This document shows positions 18,822-28,542 of a stretch of DNA of 64,000 nt, piece after piece (positions within the stretch are counted from its first letter, which is position 1; the number at the start of each line of letters is the position of its first letter). The notes beneath the pieces are model-generated. The model worked only from the letters and a program-made list of their open reading frames with translations. It did not search any database and was not told the DNA's origin. Both the position numbers and the translations under genes were made by a program. This DNA is from G958295935 sp965224235 (GTDB lineage: Bacteria > Chloroflexota > Dehalococcoidia > Lucifugimonadales > Lucifugimonadaceae), in assembly GCA_965224235.1 (NCBI GenBank), contig CBDCYP010000001.1, positions 248,001-312,000 of the forward strand, read 5' to 3'.

Positions 18822-19765
18822 TCTCTCGCGACAAAAACAAGATCGTCGTCTTCGGCGCGCTTAACATGGACCTGATCGTCGAGACGCAAAGGCTGGCCGG
18901 ACCGGGAGAAACTGCTGAAGGCTCCCGTTTCTACACCGCGCCGGGTGGTAAGGGCGGCAATCAGGCTGTTGCAGCGTCACGTCTCGCCGACGGGATTGAT
19001 CGGGTCTTGATGGTTGGCCGTATCGGTAACGACGTCTTTGGCCGGCAACTGCGCTCGTACCTCGAAAAGCAGCGCGTCAACACCAAACACGTCCAAACGG
19101 ACATCGGCCAGTCATCCGGAATCGCCGTGATCTTCGTGGAAACGAGTGGTCAGAATTACGTGAACCCGGTGTATGGCGCCAACGCCCGATGCGACGACTG
19201 GCAAGCCAGCGACGCCGTAGAGGCCATGAAAAAAGCTGCGGTGCTACTGGTTCAGCAGGAAATTCCGCTCGCTCCTACCCTGACTGCGATGCGGGCCGCA
19301 CGGGAAATGGGTGTCACGGTGGTCCTCGACCCCGCGCCGGCCCGCGACCTGCCGGATGGTTTCCTGGAGCACGCCGACATCATCACCCCGAACCAGTTGG
19401 AAGCGGCGGCGCTGGCAGGCGTTCCGGTCACAAATCCGGAAGAGGCGGGGATTGCCGCACGGCGAATCAGGAGCATGGGCATCCGGACTGTCATCGTCAC
19501 GCTTGGCGTACAGGGCGCTTACGTCGAGGCGGGCGAGTACTCGGGCCATATCCCCGCCTTCGACACGCAAGTCGTGGCAAGCGTAGCGGCAGGCGACGCG
19601 TTCAACGGCGCAATGGGATTCGCGTTGTGCGAGGGCATGCCGCTGCGTGACGCAGTCACGTTCGGCTCTGCCGCGGCGGCTGTCAGCGTTTCACGACCCG
19701 GATCACAGGAATCGATGGCCACGAGGGAAGAGGTCGACGCTCAACTAACCGGCAGGCGTCGGTAG
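18818..19765 (+). CDS. PfkB-family sugar kinase, ribokinase-like
   Basis: Phosphorylates a sugar or nucleoside, most like ribokinase. In 315 residues it has the substrate motif APGGKGGNQAVAASRLA (about residues 40-56), DPAPARDLP, ITPNQLEAAAL and the catalytic AAGDAFNGAMGFAL. The usual GAGD anion hole reads AAGD here, a mild change that keeps the catalytic Asp. The ATG overlaps the HAD stop by four bases. It ends 16 bases before the convergent pyrD. Ribose, or a nucleoside as in adenosine kinases, are the main options. Confidence 0.88.
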   Translation: MISRDKNKIVVFGALNMDLIVETQRLAGPGETAEGSRFYTAPGGKGGNQAVAASRLADGIDRVLMVGRIGNDVFGRQLRSYLEKQRVNTKHVQTDIGQSSGIAVIFVETSGQNYVNPVYGANARCDDWQASDAVEAMKKAAVLLVQQEIPLAPTLTAMRAAREMGVTVVLDPAPARDLPDGFLEHADIITPNQLEAAALAGVPVTNPEEAGIAARRIRSMGIRTVIVTLGVQGAYVEAGEYSGHIPAFDTQVVASVAAGDAFNGAMGFALCEGMPLRDAVTFGSAAAAVSVSRPGSQESMATREEVDAQLTGRRR

Positions 19766-19781
19766 GCGGGCATCCAATGAA

Positions 19782-20873
19782 TCAGGGACGCCCGGCCTGG
19801 TCCGGTGGAGCTCCCGCTATTTCCCCGACGGACCTGCACCCCGTTCGCTCCATCATGCGAACGAGATCGCGATTGATCGATCCCGGCAGGCCGGGCCCCT
19901 CGTACACGAGCGCCGTATAGAGTTGCGCAGCCGATGCTCCGACGGCCATCAACTGCCACACTTGGCGGGCGGTGCAGACGCCGCCGCAAGCGATGATCTC
20001 GCCCCGTTTCCCCAAACTCGCCCGAGTCTCGGCGATCATGCGCAAAGTGTCGTCGAACAATGGAGCGCCACTCAGCCCGCCGCGGCCCACCTTCAGCCCA
20101 CCGTGTTCCACTGGACGCGTATTCGCCACGATCACGCCGTCCGCGCCGGAGTCGATGGCCGTCTCAGCCAACGAAATCCCGTTGTCGCGAGACTGACGAT
20201 TGCGCTCCCACGGGGGTAGTTTGACGAAGAGCGGGCGCTTCTTCCGGCTGGCGACAGCCTGTACCAATACCCTCAGTCGCCCGGGGTCGTGAAATGCTCG
20301 CAACCCGCTCGTATTGGGACTCGATATGTTGATTTCCACTGCGGCGCAGTGAGGTTCTATCCGGCGGTGGCACTCGACAACCTCGTCTTCCAACGTGCCG
20401 GCAATGCTGACAAACAACCGCGAACGGACGCTTGACGATACGATGCGACGATTTATGGTGTCGAGGCCCGGACCTGGGAAACCCATCGCATTTACAAGCG
20501 CCCTACGCTCAATCTGCCGCAACAATCTCGGCCGGGGATTGCCCGGCCGATGGTTTAAGGTCACCGTACCGCCGGTGGCGAAACCAAAACCCAGATTCAG
20601 GAGTGAGCCCAGGAACCTGAACTCCTTGTCGAGTCCGGCGGCCGCGCCCACCGGCGACGGGAATTCCAGACCGGCGACCGTCGTCCGCAGCTGGTCGTCA
20701 AACCCCGCGATCAAAGGCCTCCCAACCGACCACATCCAGCCCATGCGCAAAAACACCTCGGCCAACCGCTGGCTGCGCTCAGGAGGTAGCCTGAATATCG
20801 CCGGACGAATTAGGGACTTGTAGATGATGTTGACGCCTCTGGCACACTCTGCGAGGCGCCGCCCGTCGACCAA
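19782..20873 (-). CDS. pyrD: Dihydroorotate dehydrogenase (quinone), class 2
   Basis: Oxidises dihydroorotate to orotate with FMN and passes electrons to the quinone pool. The N terminus has the amphipathic membrane helix region of class 2 enzymes (YKSLIRPAIFRLPPE), followed by GAAAGLDKE, MGFPGPGLD, the NISSPNTSGL motif and FVKLPP. The C-terminal FMN phosphate site is ACGGVCTARQVW. A quinone partner fits the menaquinone operon 8 kb downstream. The start is uncertain: TTG 20873 is the only good upstream start codon, leaving about 14 residues before the helix. Confidence 0.94.
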   Translation of the reverse strand: MVDGRRLAECARGVNIIYKSLIRPAIFRLPPERSQRLAEVFLRMGWMWSVGRPLIAGFDDQLRTTVAGLEFPSPVGAAAGLDKEFRFLGSLLNLGFGFATGGTVTLNHRPGNPRPRLLRQIERRALVNAMGFPGPGLDTINRRIVSSSVRSRLFVSIAGTLEDEVVECHRRIEPHCAAVEINISSPNTSGLRAFHDPGRLRVLVQAVASRKKRPLFVKLPPWERNRQSRDNGISLAETAIDSGADGVIVANTRPVEHGGLKVGRGGLSGAPLFDDTLRMIAETRASLGKRGEIIACGGVCTARQVWQLMAVGASAAQLYTALVYEGPGLPGSINRDLVRMMERTGCRSVGEIAGAPPDQAGRP

Positions 20874-20982
20874 CGTATGGTCGATTCGAGCCGACGCCCC
20901 CGCGACTCTCCGTCACAATTAGAATATAGGTAGCCGGACGCAACCTGTCGGCTTACGGGCGCGACGATCGGCGGAACACACC

Positions 20983-21747
20983 ATGGCGCTGGATTTTAGA
21001 AGAGGAAACCCCGACACCCCTGTCGGCCATGCGATCGTGTACTTCAGCGACTCATCAGATCCTGGGAAAACCGGCGCCACCTACATCATGATTCTTCCAA
21101 TATCTGTCGACGTGGCCAAGTACGTGCCCCCGTTCTTGTCCGGCCATCTGGAAGCCATGGGCTCTTCCGACGTATCGGGATTCGCATTTCCGCCCGCCCC
21201 CGAACCGGTCGAAGATGAAGGCTTCATAGAGCGAATCGCCGAACTCAGGGGCGACGATCTCATCTTCGGCGGCAGCGGCAATCTCGAGGACACTCCGGAC
21301 CTCATGAGCAGAGTAGGCGAGATGGTGGCCGAGTACCACCTCGCCTATCAGGAATCCGTAGGTAAGTGGCAAGAAGCTCCGAATAAGACCGATGCGACCT
21401 CGGTGTCGGAAATCGACGAGGTGATGTACGACATGATGGGCGAGGCCGACCTTCTGGGAGAGATGTCCACGCTCGTTGGCAGATTGCGATACGCATCTGA
21501 AGGCAGGGACAAGGCAACCATCGATGAGTCGGTGGCAAGATTGTTGGCCATCGGAAAACGGCTCCCCGATAACCGGAAAATCGACCGTATCGTTGCCGCA
21601 GCCACTGACCTCGACGATAAGTCAGCCGACCTAATCAGACTCTACGTAGACCGGGCCTACGCTCTGCTGCGGGAGGACTACCGGAGAGTCGGGGTTCTCG
21701 ACGGACAGATCGCAGACGGCGACGAGGGCGCTCCAGGCGTAAGCTAA
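20983..21747 (+). CDS. Hypothetical protein, 254 aa
   Basis: I do not recognise it. It is acidic and soluble. The first 75 residues read like a beta-rich domain (GHAIVYFSDSS, YIMILPISVDVAKYVPPF), followed by two helical acidic segments (MSRVGEMVAEYHLAYQE and ADLLGEMSTLVGRLRYASEG) and a C-terminal helix ending in an Asp/Glu-rich tail. There are no Cys pairs, membrane helices or nucleotide motifs. Start ATG, normal codon use. It is divergent from pyrD and convergent with the threonine dehydratase, so it forms its own transcript. Confidence 0.65.
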   Translation: MALDFRRGNPDTPVGHAIVYFSDSSDPGKTGATYIMILPISVDVAKYVPPFLSGHLEAMGSSDVSGFAFPPAPEPVEDEGFIERIAELRGDDLIFGGSGNLEDTPDLMSRVGEMVAEYHLAYQESVGKWQEAPNKTDATSVSEIDEVMYDMMGEADLLGEMSTLVGRLRYASEGRDKATIDESVARLLAIGKRLPDNRKIDRIVAAATDLDDKSADLIRLYVDRAYALLREDYRRVGVLDGQIADGDEGAPGVS

Positions 21748-21761
21748 TCCGGCTCGTCATC

Positions 21762-22724
21762 TCAGCGGATGGCCGCGAGCGACTCGGCGAGTTGCCGCAT
21801 AGAGGCGTTGGCGCCGCTGGCGACCAGAACGACCTTCTTGCCTTTCAGGGTTTCTTTCATCTCCATCGCAGCTCCCAGCGAAGATGCCCCGGCATATTCA
21901 ATCAGCGTGCGCGTCGCTTCGATGAAGCGGCCGGCAGCCTCTTTGATCCTCTGATCGCCCACAAGAATGAAATCGTGCAGGCTTTTGCGCAGTATCGACT
22001 GGGGCAATTCATAGGAACTCGAAGTTGCGAGTCCCTCAGCTTCCGTTTCCATTTGCGCATTCACCAGGGCGCCGCGCTGCCACGACAAATACGCTGATGG
22101 CGCCTGGGCCGACTGCGCTGCTATCACCCTGGTTGAAGGCGAAACGGCGTCCGACACGATGCATGCCCCTGAAGCGCCGCTGCCGGCGCCCATCGGGACG
22201 ATCATGTAGTCGATCCCGCCAAGATCCTCGTGAACTTCCAGCGAGTACGTCGCGACTCCGGCGATAAGCAACGGCTCGTTTGCCGGATGGACGTAACGGA
22301 GATCATCCTCGTCCGCCATTTTTTCGGCGTGCTCCCGCGCGCTGTCAAATACAGGTCCGTGGTGCAGGACGCAGGCGCCGAGGCTCCGCATCGCAGACAC
22401 CTTGAGCGGGTTCGCGCCCTCGGGAACGACGATCGTTGCCTTTGACCTGTTCACCCTTGCCGCAAATGCGACCGATTGCCCATGATTCCCTGTGGAGGCG
22501 GTGACGAACCCCCTGGCCCGCTCGGCCTCAGTGGTTCTGGCAATCAGGTTTAGTCCACCTCGAATCTTGAATGAACCGACAACCTGGAAATTCTCGTGTT
22601 TGACCCAAACTTCGGCCCCGATCAGATCGGAAAGGGCAGGGTAATGCCTGAGGGGCGTCCGGTGGATGTACGGCTGAATTACCCGTCGGGCATCCAGTAC
22701 GTCCTGAAACACAGGTTCTTTCAT
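21762..22724 (-). CDS. Threonine dehydratase-like PLP enzyme (no ACT domain)
   Basis: Fold-type II PLP lyase, most likely threonine/serine ammonia-lyase giving 2-oxobutyrate or pyruvate. The 320 residues carry the PLP-lysine motif VVGSFKIRGG (about residue 53), TASTGNHGQSVA, PEGANPLKVSAM and the phosphate loop PMGAGSGASG. The C-terminal ACT regulatory domain of biosynthetic IlvA is absent, so it resembles catabolic TdcB or serine racemase. I use ATG 22724, opening MKEPVFQDVL; the frame runs on to 23306 but that part overlaps the MFS gene and has no family similarity. Confidence 0.88.
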   Translation of the reverse strand: MKEPVFQDVLDARRVIQPYIHRTPLRHYPALSDLIGAEVWVKHENFQVVGSFKIRGGLNLIARTTEAERARGFVTASTGNHGQSVAFAARVNRSKATIVVPEGANPLKVSAMRSLGACVLHHGPVFDSAREHAEKMADEDDLRYVHPANEPLLIAGVATYSLEVHEDLGGIDYMIVPMGAGSGASGACIVSDAVSPSTRVIAAQSAQAPSAYLSWQRGALVNAQMETEAEGLATSSSYELPQSILRKSLHDFILVGDQRIKEAAGRFIEATRTLIEYAGASSLGAAMEMKETLKGKKVVLVASGANASMRQLAESLAAIR

Positions 22725-22850
22725 TATCAAGCGGCGTATCCTTCGTTGTCTGTCTGGTTGAATTTTACGCCCGGCGTGGACGATGCGGGCCCACGTTTCG
22801 CCCAAGCCCGCGGAAACCCTATGCCTCGGGGCGTGTCCCAGGTACCTGCC

Positions 22851-24149
22851 ATGAAAGAAGCGGCAAATAATCACGCGAACCCCTCGCCGGGCGTTGGCGG
22901 CCCCGACATCGCCGCGAGAACACCGGTCAGTGGGACTTCCCGGTTCGCCAGAACGTTCTACGCCCTCGGGAACCGGAATTTCCGCATGCTGTGGATCGGG
23001 CTTGTACTCGCCATGGGCGGCGTGCAGATGCAGATGGCAGCGCGCGGGATATTGGTCTACGACCTGACCGGAGAGGCTGTCTTGACCGGGCTGGTAACCC
23101 TTGGATTCGCCCCGTCCATGCTCATCCTGTCCCTGTTTGGCGGTGTGGTGGGAGACAGGTTCGAGCGGCGAATCATTGTCCAAAGTACGCAGGCGGCGGG
23201 CGCAATTTTGGCCACGGTAATCGCGGTACTGATCACGACCGGAATGATCAATTGGGTCCACCTGCTGATCGCATCTGTGATCCAGGGGGCCATGTTCGCC
23301 TTTCAAATGCCTGCGAGACAGGCCATGATCCCGCGCATGGTGGGGAATGCCACGACTACCAATGCCATATCGCTCAACGCTGTCGGCATGAGCCTGATGA
23401 CGATGGGCGCGCCAGCGGTTGGGGGCCTCCTATACGCCTTCGTAGGTCCAGACGGGGTTTACTACGCAATTGCCGGCCTGTACGCCTCTGCGGTGGTCGC
23501 AACCAGCATGATTCCCCAATACCATCCCGACCCCCGAGCCGTGAAAAAATCAGTTTTCGCCGACATCAAGAGCGGGGTAACTTACGTGAACCAGCGGCCC
23601 GTGGTAAAAACCCTCCTGCTTTACGCCGTGGCCGTTGTTCTGCTTACCATGCCGTTTCGAATGTTGACTCCGGTGTTTGCCAAAGACGTCTACGGCGCAG
23701 GGCCGGAACAGGTGGGGATCCTGATTGCCGTGACCGGCGCCGGAGGGCTGGTCGGCGCGCTAGGAGTGGCGGGGTTGCGGCGCGGACAAAAAAGAGGCCT
23801 CGTGTTGTTGGGTTCTGCCGTCGTGTCCGGGCTAGTCATGGCGATAATAGCGACAGTGCCGGTGTATATGGTCGGCCTCGTGGCCATGCTCGGAATCGGA
23901 TTTGGCGAGTCCATTCGATGGGCGCTGTCCCAGGCTCTGGCAGTCGAAGAGACGTCGGACGAATTCAGGGCCAGGGTGATGAGCCTACTGATGATGACCT
24001 ACGGCCTGATGCCTTTGGGCGTACTGCCGGTGAGTTACTCGTTCGACCGTTTCGGGGCTGAACGCACCATCGCCGGGTTGGCGGTAATTTTACTTGCCGT
24101 CACCGCCTTCTATATGGTTGTGAGGCCGACGCTCAGAAGAATTCCTTGA
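22851..24149 (+). CDS. MFS transporter (EntS/MFS_3-like exporter), copy 2
   Basis: A 12-helix major facilitator of 432 residues, clearly related to its downstream neighbour. Shared blocks include MQMAARGILVYDLTG, GGVVGDRFERR in loop 2-3 and FQMPARQAMIPRMVG. I place the start at ATG 22851; ATG 22821 is nearly as good, and the longer frame to 22596 overlaps the divergent dehydratase gene. The substrate is not deducible. Confidence 0.87.
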   Translation: MKEAANNHANPSPGVGGPDIAARTPVSGTSRFARTFYALGNRNFRMLWIGLVLAMGGVQMQMAARGILVYDLTGEAVLTGLVTLGFAPSMLILSLFGGVVGDRFERRIIVQSTQAAGAILATVIAVLITTGMINWVHLLIASVIQGAMFAFQMPARQAMIPRMVGNATTTNAISLNAVGMSLMTMGAPAVGGLLYAFVGPDGVYYAIAGLYASAVVATSMIPQYHPDPRAVKKSVFADIKSGVTYVNQRPVVKTLLLYAVAVVLLTMPFRMLTPVFAKDVYGAGPEQVGILIAVTGAGGLVGALGVAGLRRGQKRGLVLLGSAVVSGLVMAIIATVPVYMVGLVAMLGIGFGESIRWALSQALAVEETSDEFRARVMSLLMMTYGLMPLGVLPVSYSFDRFGAERTIAGLAVILLAVTAFYMVVRPTLRRIP

Positions 24150-24222
24150 TTTCGGCTCGGATTCGCCGTTCCCTATTCCAGGTCTCTGTCGCCCGCCGCA
24201 CAATCACCATTCCCCAAAGTCA

Positions 24223-25485
24223 TTGAAGAATCCTGCATCCGGTCGAAGCGGGGCAATTAACCCGCCGTCGGCGCGCGGATACTTCAGCAACACCTTCATT
24301 TCCCTGCGGGACAAGAACTACCGGCACTTCTGGTTCGGGCTGATCGCGCTCATGGCCGCGGTCAACATGCAGATGGTGGCGCGCGCCCAACTGGCGTGGG
24401 ATCTGACCGATTCGATCAGGATGGTTGGCCTCGTAGGCGCGGCATTCGCTCCTCCAATCCTGATCTTTTCTCTCTTTGGCGGCGTGATCGCAGATCGGGT
24501 TGAACGCAAACGCGTCATTCAGTTCGGCCAGCTGGGGATCGCCATCATGTCGCTGTTCATCGGGGTCTCGATCCTGACCGAGGCAGTGACAATCTGGCAT
24601 CTGATCGGCTCGGCGGCCCTCCAGGGGTGTATTTGGGCTTTCCTGATGCCAGCCAGGCAGGCCGTCATTCCCCAACTCGTCGGTCGCGAGAATATGACGA
24701 ACGCCATCGCTCTGAACGCCAGCGGCATGTCTCTCATGACCCTCGCCGCGCCCGGAATCGGGGGAGTGCTGTATGCGACAGCCGGACCGGACATCGCGTA
24801 CTTCACGATTGCGGGCCTGGCGCTACTGGCTTCTGTCCTGACCAGCCGGATGCCGCGTCTGCCCGCCGGCGCTTCGTCGGCGCGTCATCGCATGGCTTCC
24901 GAAATAGCCGATGGACTTCGCTACGTGGCTAACAACCGAACGGTGCTGTTCCTGTTGCTGCTGGCCCTTTCGAGTACTGTATTCGCGATGCCGTTCCGCA
25001 GCCTTCTGCCTGCGTTCGTTGAGGAGGCGTTTAAGCGGGATGCCGCGTCGGTCGGCCTGCTGTTGAGCATGATCGGGCTCGGATCGTTGGCCGGCTCGCT
25101 GTTTATCGCCGGCCTTCGACGCGGCAGCAAGAGAGGACCGGTCCTTATCGCCACGACGGCGATGTCGGGCGGCGCAATAGTGCTCGCTGCGTTCGCTCCT
25201 TCTTACGCGCAGGTTGTGGCGATAATGGTTCTTCTGGGCATTGGGGACTCGGGGCGGCGTTCCCTTAACGCCTCCCTCATCATGGAAAACACCGACGAAG
25301 ATCATCGAGGCAGGGTGATGGGAATCTACATGATGAATTTCGGCCTCATTCCGCTGGGTGTTATCCCACTTGCAGAAGTGGCGGAAACTTCGGGAATATT
25401 ATTCGCCTTTGCGGCTGCTGGAGCGCTGCTGATTTCAGCCGCCGTACTTGCCGCCGTTCTTACCCGCCGCATATGGCGCCTGTAG
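24223..25485 (+). CDS. MFS transporter (EntS/MFS_3-like exporter), copy 3
   Basis: 420 residues, same subfamily as the gene 73 bases upstream. The blocks MQMVARAQLAWDLTD, GGVIADRVERK and FLMPARQAVIPQLVG align with those of copy 2 without gaps, as does MTNAIALNASGMSLMT with its counterpart. The two are evidently an old tandem duplication. Adjacent half-length-identical MFS pairs could act as separate exporters or as a heteromer; nothing here decides. It starts with TTG. Confidence 0.87.
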   Translation: MKNPASGRSGAINPPSARGYFSNTFISLRDKNYRHFWFGLIALMAAVNMQMVARAQLAWDLTDSIRMVGLVGAAFAPPILIFSLFGGVIADRVERKRVIQFGQLGIAIMSLFIGVSILTEAVTIWHLIGSAALQGCIWAFLMPARQAVIPQLVGRENMTNAIALNASGMSLMTLAAPGIGGVLYATAGPDIAYFTIAGLALLASVLTSRMPRLPAGASSARHRMASEIADGLRYVANNRTVLFLLLLALSSTVFAMPFRSLLPAFVEEAFKRDAASVGLLLSMIGLGSLAGSLFIAGLRRGSKRGPVLIATTAMSGGAIVLAAFAPSYAQVVAIMVLLGIGDSGRRSLNASLIMENTDEDHRGRVMGIYMMNFGLIPLGVIPLAEVAETSGILFAFAAAGALLISAAVLAAVLTRRIWRL

Positions 25486-25702
25486 CCGTGCCGCGATGGA
25501 TGTGCGGATAGCCGTCAGCCGGACGTTTTGCAGGGATGGTTCGAACAGAGAATCTGGTCCGGTGGACCAATACCCGTAGGTGAATCGGCGCCCCGGTACA
25601 ACGTCGAAGATTCCACCGCCGCAAGACTCTCTGAGCCGATATCAGTGAAGATCAGGCTATACTCGCTGGCATCGTGAAAACCCGTTGGACCAGTCCCAAA
25701 TC

Positions 25703-27499
25703 ATGGCCATAGGTGTCCTGAGCCCGAAACTTGCGTCGCGTATTGCGGCCGGTGAAGTGATAGAGCGGCCAGCCTCCGTCGTGAAAGAGTTGGTCGAAAA
25801 TTCCCTCGACGCCGGCGCAACCAGAATCAGGCTCGAGGTCGCCGACGGCGGCGCCAAATCAGTCTCCATCACCGATAACGGTCAAGGAATACCGGCATAC
25901 GAAATCGCACTCGCATTCGAGCGTTTCGCCACCAGCAAGATTGACGAATCCTCCGATCTTTCCGGCATAGCGACGCTTGGATTCAGGGGAGAGGCGCTGC
26001 CGTCTATCGCCTCCGTAGCGCGCGTCGAGGCAGTAAGCAAGGTCAAAGGATCCGACTCCGGCGCGCGGCTTGTAATCGACAACGGCGAACGGATAGCGCA
26101 GGAACCCGCCCCCGGCGCTACAGGTACGCGGATCGAGGTCAAGGGCCTATTCGCGAAGGTGCCCGCCCGCCGCAAGTTCATGGGGTCTGCCGGACGGGAG
26201 CTTACCCGCATCCGGCAACTTGTGAGCACATACGCGGTCGTCTATCCGAAAGTGGCCTTCACTTTCGTCGCGGACGGCAACACCCGCTTCGCGACTCCCG
26301 GCTCCGGCGACCGTAAGGCGGCGATCGCCGCCGCATACGGCGCCCGACTGGCCGGCTCGATGCTGACGATCGATGACGACGACTCCGCTGCGTTCAGCGT
26401 GAGCGGACTGATTAGCGACCCCGGCGCCTCGCGGGGGACGCGGCGCTACGTGACTCTGGCGGTCAACGCCCGATGGATTGAAAACCGCAGGTTGGCATTT
26501 GCGGTTGAACAGGGCTACCACGGGTTCTTGCCGGAACGCCGCTTCCCCGTCGCCGTCTTGTCGATTAGGACCCCGCTGGATGACGTGGACGTGAACGTGC
26601 ACCCGGCGAAACTCGAAGTCCGCCTTCTCCGTGAAGACCTGGTGTTCAGAGAAATACAGCGCGCCATTCGCCTGGCCCTGAGCGATTTCGCGCCGGTGCG
26701 AACTATGAGCATTGCGACAAGGTCAAACCCGGCAGGCCGGGCGTTGTCGATCCCCAATGCCAACAATCCGTTCGGCGCGGTCGCTATGTGGCCGAGCAGG
26801 TCGATCTCGCCCTCGCAAGAGGCGGAACCGAGCCCGTCGTACGTTCCGGAAGATCAGCAGGCGCCAATGGAAACTGTTCCCGAACCGGCGAAGACTCCAG
26901 GTTCGCAACGGTCCGTGCTGCCCATTCTCCGGGTTATCGGCCAGGCACGGGAAACCTACATCCTTGCGGAAGGGCCCGATGGCCTCTACCTCGTGGACCA
27001 GCACGCCGCCCACGAACGCGTCCTATACGAAGAGATCAGGCAGAGGACCGGATCGCAGGTCGCCGAGGCCCAACCGCTTCTCATGCCCGAAACGATCGAC
27101 CTCGATCCGAGTCAGATGGAGGCGATTGAGCTGCACGGGCAGGAGTTGAAGCAAGCCGGATTTCGAGCTGAGCCCTTCGGAGGAACGTCCATAATCCTGA
27201 GAGCGGTTCCCGCCATGATGGCAAACAGTAGTCACAGCCATACACCGGGGACAGTTTTCGGCAATATTCTGGATGAAATCACCGAGGGGCGGGGGAGTGA
27301 ATCGTGGCAGGACAGGCTGCTTTACACGTTGGCGTGCCACGCCGCCGTCAAAGCCGGCATGTCGCTGACGACCGACGAAAGTCGCGAGTTGATCCGCCGG
27401 CTCGAACAGACTGAACAGCCGCACACCTGTCCACATGGCCGGCCAACAATGATTCACCTCGACGCCGGGGCGTTGGAGTACCAGTTCGGCCGACGCTAA
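25703..27499 (+). CDS. mutL: DNA mismatch repair endonuclease MutL
   Basis: Nicks the daughter strand in mismatch repair after recruitment by MutS. The N-terminal GHKL ATPase is intact: ENSLDAGAT, DNGQGI, ATSKI and TLGFRGEALPSI. A Pro-rich linker (about 330-400) leads to the C-terminal endonuclease, with its signature DQHAAHERVLYEE (about residue 433) and CPHGRP near the end. It is therefore the nicking type, as expected where mutH is absent. I chose ATG 25703 over TTG 25685. mutS is not in the window. Confidence 0.95.
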   Translation: MAIGVLSPKLASRIAAGEVIERPASVVKELVENSLDAGATRIRLEVADGGAKSVSITDNGQGIPAYEIALAFERFATSKIDESSDLSGIATLGFRGEALPSIASVARVEAVSKVKGSDSGARLVIDNGERIAQEPAPGATGTRIEVKGLFAKVPARRKFMGSAGRELTRIRQLVSTYAVVYPKVAFTFVADGNTRFATPGSGDRKAAIAAAYGARLAGSMLTIDDDDSAAFSVSGLISDPGASRGTRRYVTLAVNARWIENRRLAFAVEQGYHGFLPERRFPVAVLSIRTPLDDVDVNVHPAKLEVRLLREDLVFREIQRAIRLALSDFAPVRTMSIATRSNPAGRALSIPNANNPFGAVAMWPSRSISPSQEAEPSPSYVPEDQQAPMETVPEPAKTPGSQRSVLPILRVIGQARETYILAEGPDGLYLVDQHAAHERVLYEEIRQRTGSQVAEAQPLLMPETIDLDPSQMEAIELHGQELKQAGFRAEPFGGTSIILRAVPAMMANSSHSHTPGTVFGNILDEITEGRGSESWQDRLLYTLACHAAVKAGMSLTTDESRELIRRLEQTEQPHTCPHGRPTMIHLDAGALEYQFGRR

Positions 27500-27564
27500 C
27501 GACCGGGCGGCGCTGCGACTACAAAAACCGGCATTACCCGGCTACGCGCGATTGTGCGGCGATA

Positions 27565-28458
27565 TCAGAATAGGTTGGCGCCTGGCACATCGTGATCGAA
27601 AGCGCCAATAGTGCCGGTCGCTTCGTCGGTCACGTAAACGGTCTGCCCGTCAGCGCCGCCAAAGGCCAGGTTCGACGGTCGCCAGCCCTCGATGTGGTAC
27701 AGCTCCTCCAGCTTCCCGGCAGCCGAGACAATCGACAGGGCGCCGATGCCAGGGAGAGCTCCCAATATTCGGCCGGTCGAGTCTGTAGCCAAGCCGTCCG
27801 GAAGCGACGGATCACGGAAACGCCGGACCATCCTGTACTGCGCCAACTGTTCGAGTTTCGTTATCTCGAACGCCAGCAGGCGATTGGCGCGCATCTCCGA
27901 CACGTATAGCTCTTTCCCGTCCGGAGAGAAGGCCACGCCGTTCGGATATGCGAGATCCGCGGCGAAGGGAAACACCACGCCGTCCGGGGTCGCCCTGTAG
28001 ACGGGGCTGATGGATGGATCAGGGAGCGGCTTGCGTGCGGGATCGGTGAAAAAAAGGTTGCCGGAAGGGCCAAAAGCCAAATCGTTCGGTCCGTCAAATG
28101 CCTGCCCGTCGAAATTAGATACAAACACGGTGACTTCGCCCGACGGGGTGACTCTCAGAATCTCCCTCCGCCCAGCGTCGGCGACAAACAGATCACCTCC
28201 CGGACCAAAAGCCAGTCCGTTCGGCCGGCCTCCTGTCGAAACGAATTCAGATACATCACCCGATTCGCTTATGCGGCAGATCGAGCCGGTTCCGGCGTCG
28301 ACGACGTACAGTTGGCCGCCAGGGCCGACACACGGACCTTCAGGCAGTACAAAGCCAGTGGCCAACACTCTGAATGACGGCGGTGTATGAACGAGCGTAT
28401 TCAATGTCTGTATCCAATGTGTGAGACCGGTGCGGAGGCTGAGTCTAGCACGGCGCAT
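27565..28458 (-). CDS. SMP-30/gluconolactonase/LRE-family beta-propeller protein
   Basis: A six-bladed propeller of 297 residues, probably a lactonase acting on a sugar lactone. The repeated signature NGLAFGPGGDLFVAD / NDLAFGPSGNLFFTD / NGVAFSPDGKELYVSE marks successive blades, and PEGP, NGVAFSP and DGLATD would supply the metal-binding Glu, Asn and Asp. No signal peptide is evident. It is divergent from the TetR gene, so it shares the 84-base region with the palindromic operator. The first 20 residues look unlike the family, and a later start is possible. Confidence 0.85.
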   Translation of the reverse strand: MRRARLSLRTGLTHWIQTLNTLVHTPPSFRVLATGFVLPEGPCVGPGGQLYVVDAGTGSICRISESGDVSEFVSTGGRPNGLAFGPGGDLFVADAGRREILRVTPSGEVTVFVSNFDGQAFDGPNDLAFGPSGNLFFTDPARKPLPDPSISPVYRATPDGVVFPFAADLAYPNGVAFSPDGKELYVSEMRANRLLAFEITKLEQLAQYRMVRRFRDPSLPDGLATDSTGRILGALPGIGALSIVSAAGKLEELYHIEGWRPSNLAFGGADGQTVYVTDEATGTIGAFDHDVPGANLF

Positions 28459-28470
28459 ACCCCCGTCGAA

Positions 28471-28498
28471 TTGACGAAATTACGAACGGTCATATAGC
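28471..28498 (+). promoter_or_regulatory. Sigma70-type promoter of the tetR-mqn operon
   Basis: A -35 box TTGACG at 28471-28476 and a -10 box TATAGC at 28493-28498 are separated by 16 bases. The predicted start of transcription (about 28505) lies right beside the palindrome at 28508-28521 and about 38 bases before the TetR ATG. Confidence 0.6.
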
Positions 28499-28507
28499 CT
28501 CGAACAA

Positions 28508-28521
28508 ACCGACCGGTCGGT
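28508..28521 (+). promoter_or_regulatory. Palindromic TetR-type operator
   Basis: ACCGACCGGTCGGT is a perfect 14-bp palindrome, 21 bases before the ATG of the TetR gene and just downstream of the -10 box. Size, symmetry and place are those of a TetR-family autoregulatory site. Confidence 0.75.
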
Positions 28522-28542
28522 CGGTTACTGACACCGTCACTC

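Noticed and set aside
22725..23306. N-terminal extension of the threonine dehydratase-like gene
   Set aside because: It overlaps the opposite-strand MFS gene, is His/Gln/Arg-rich and has no family similarity.
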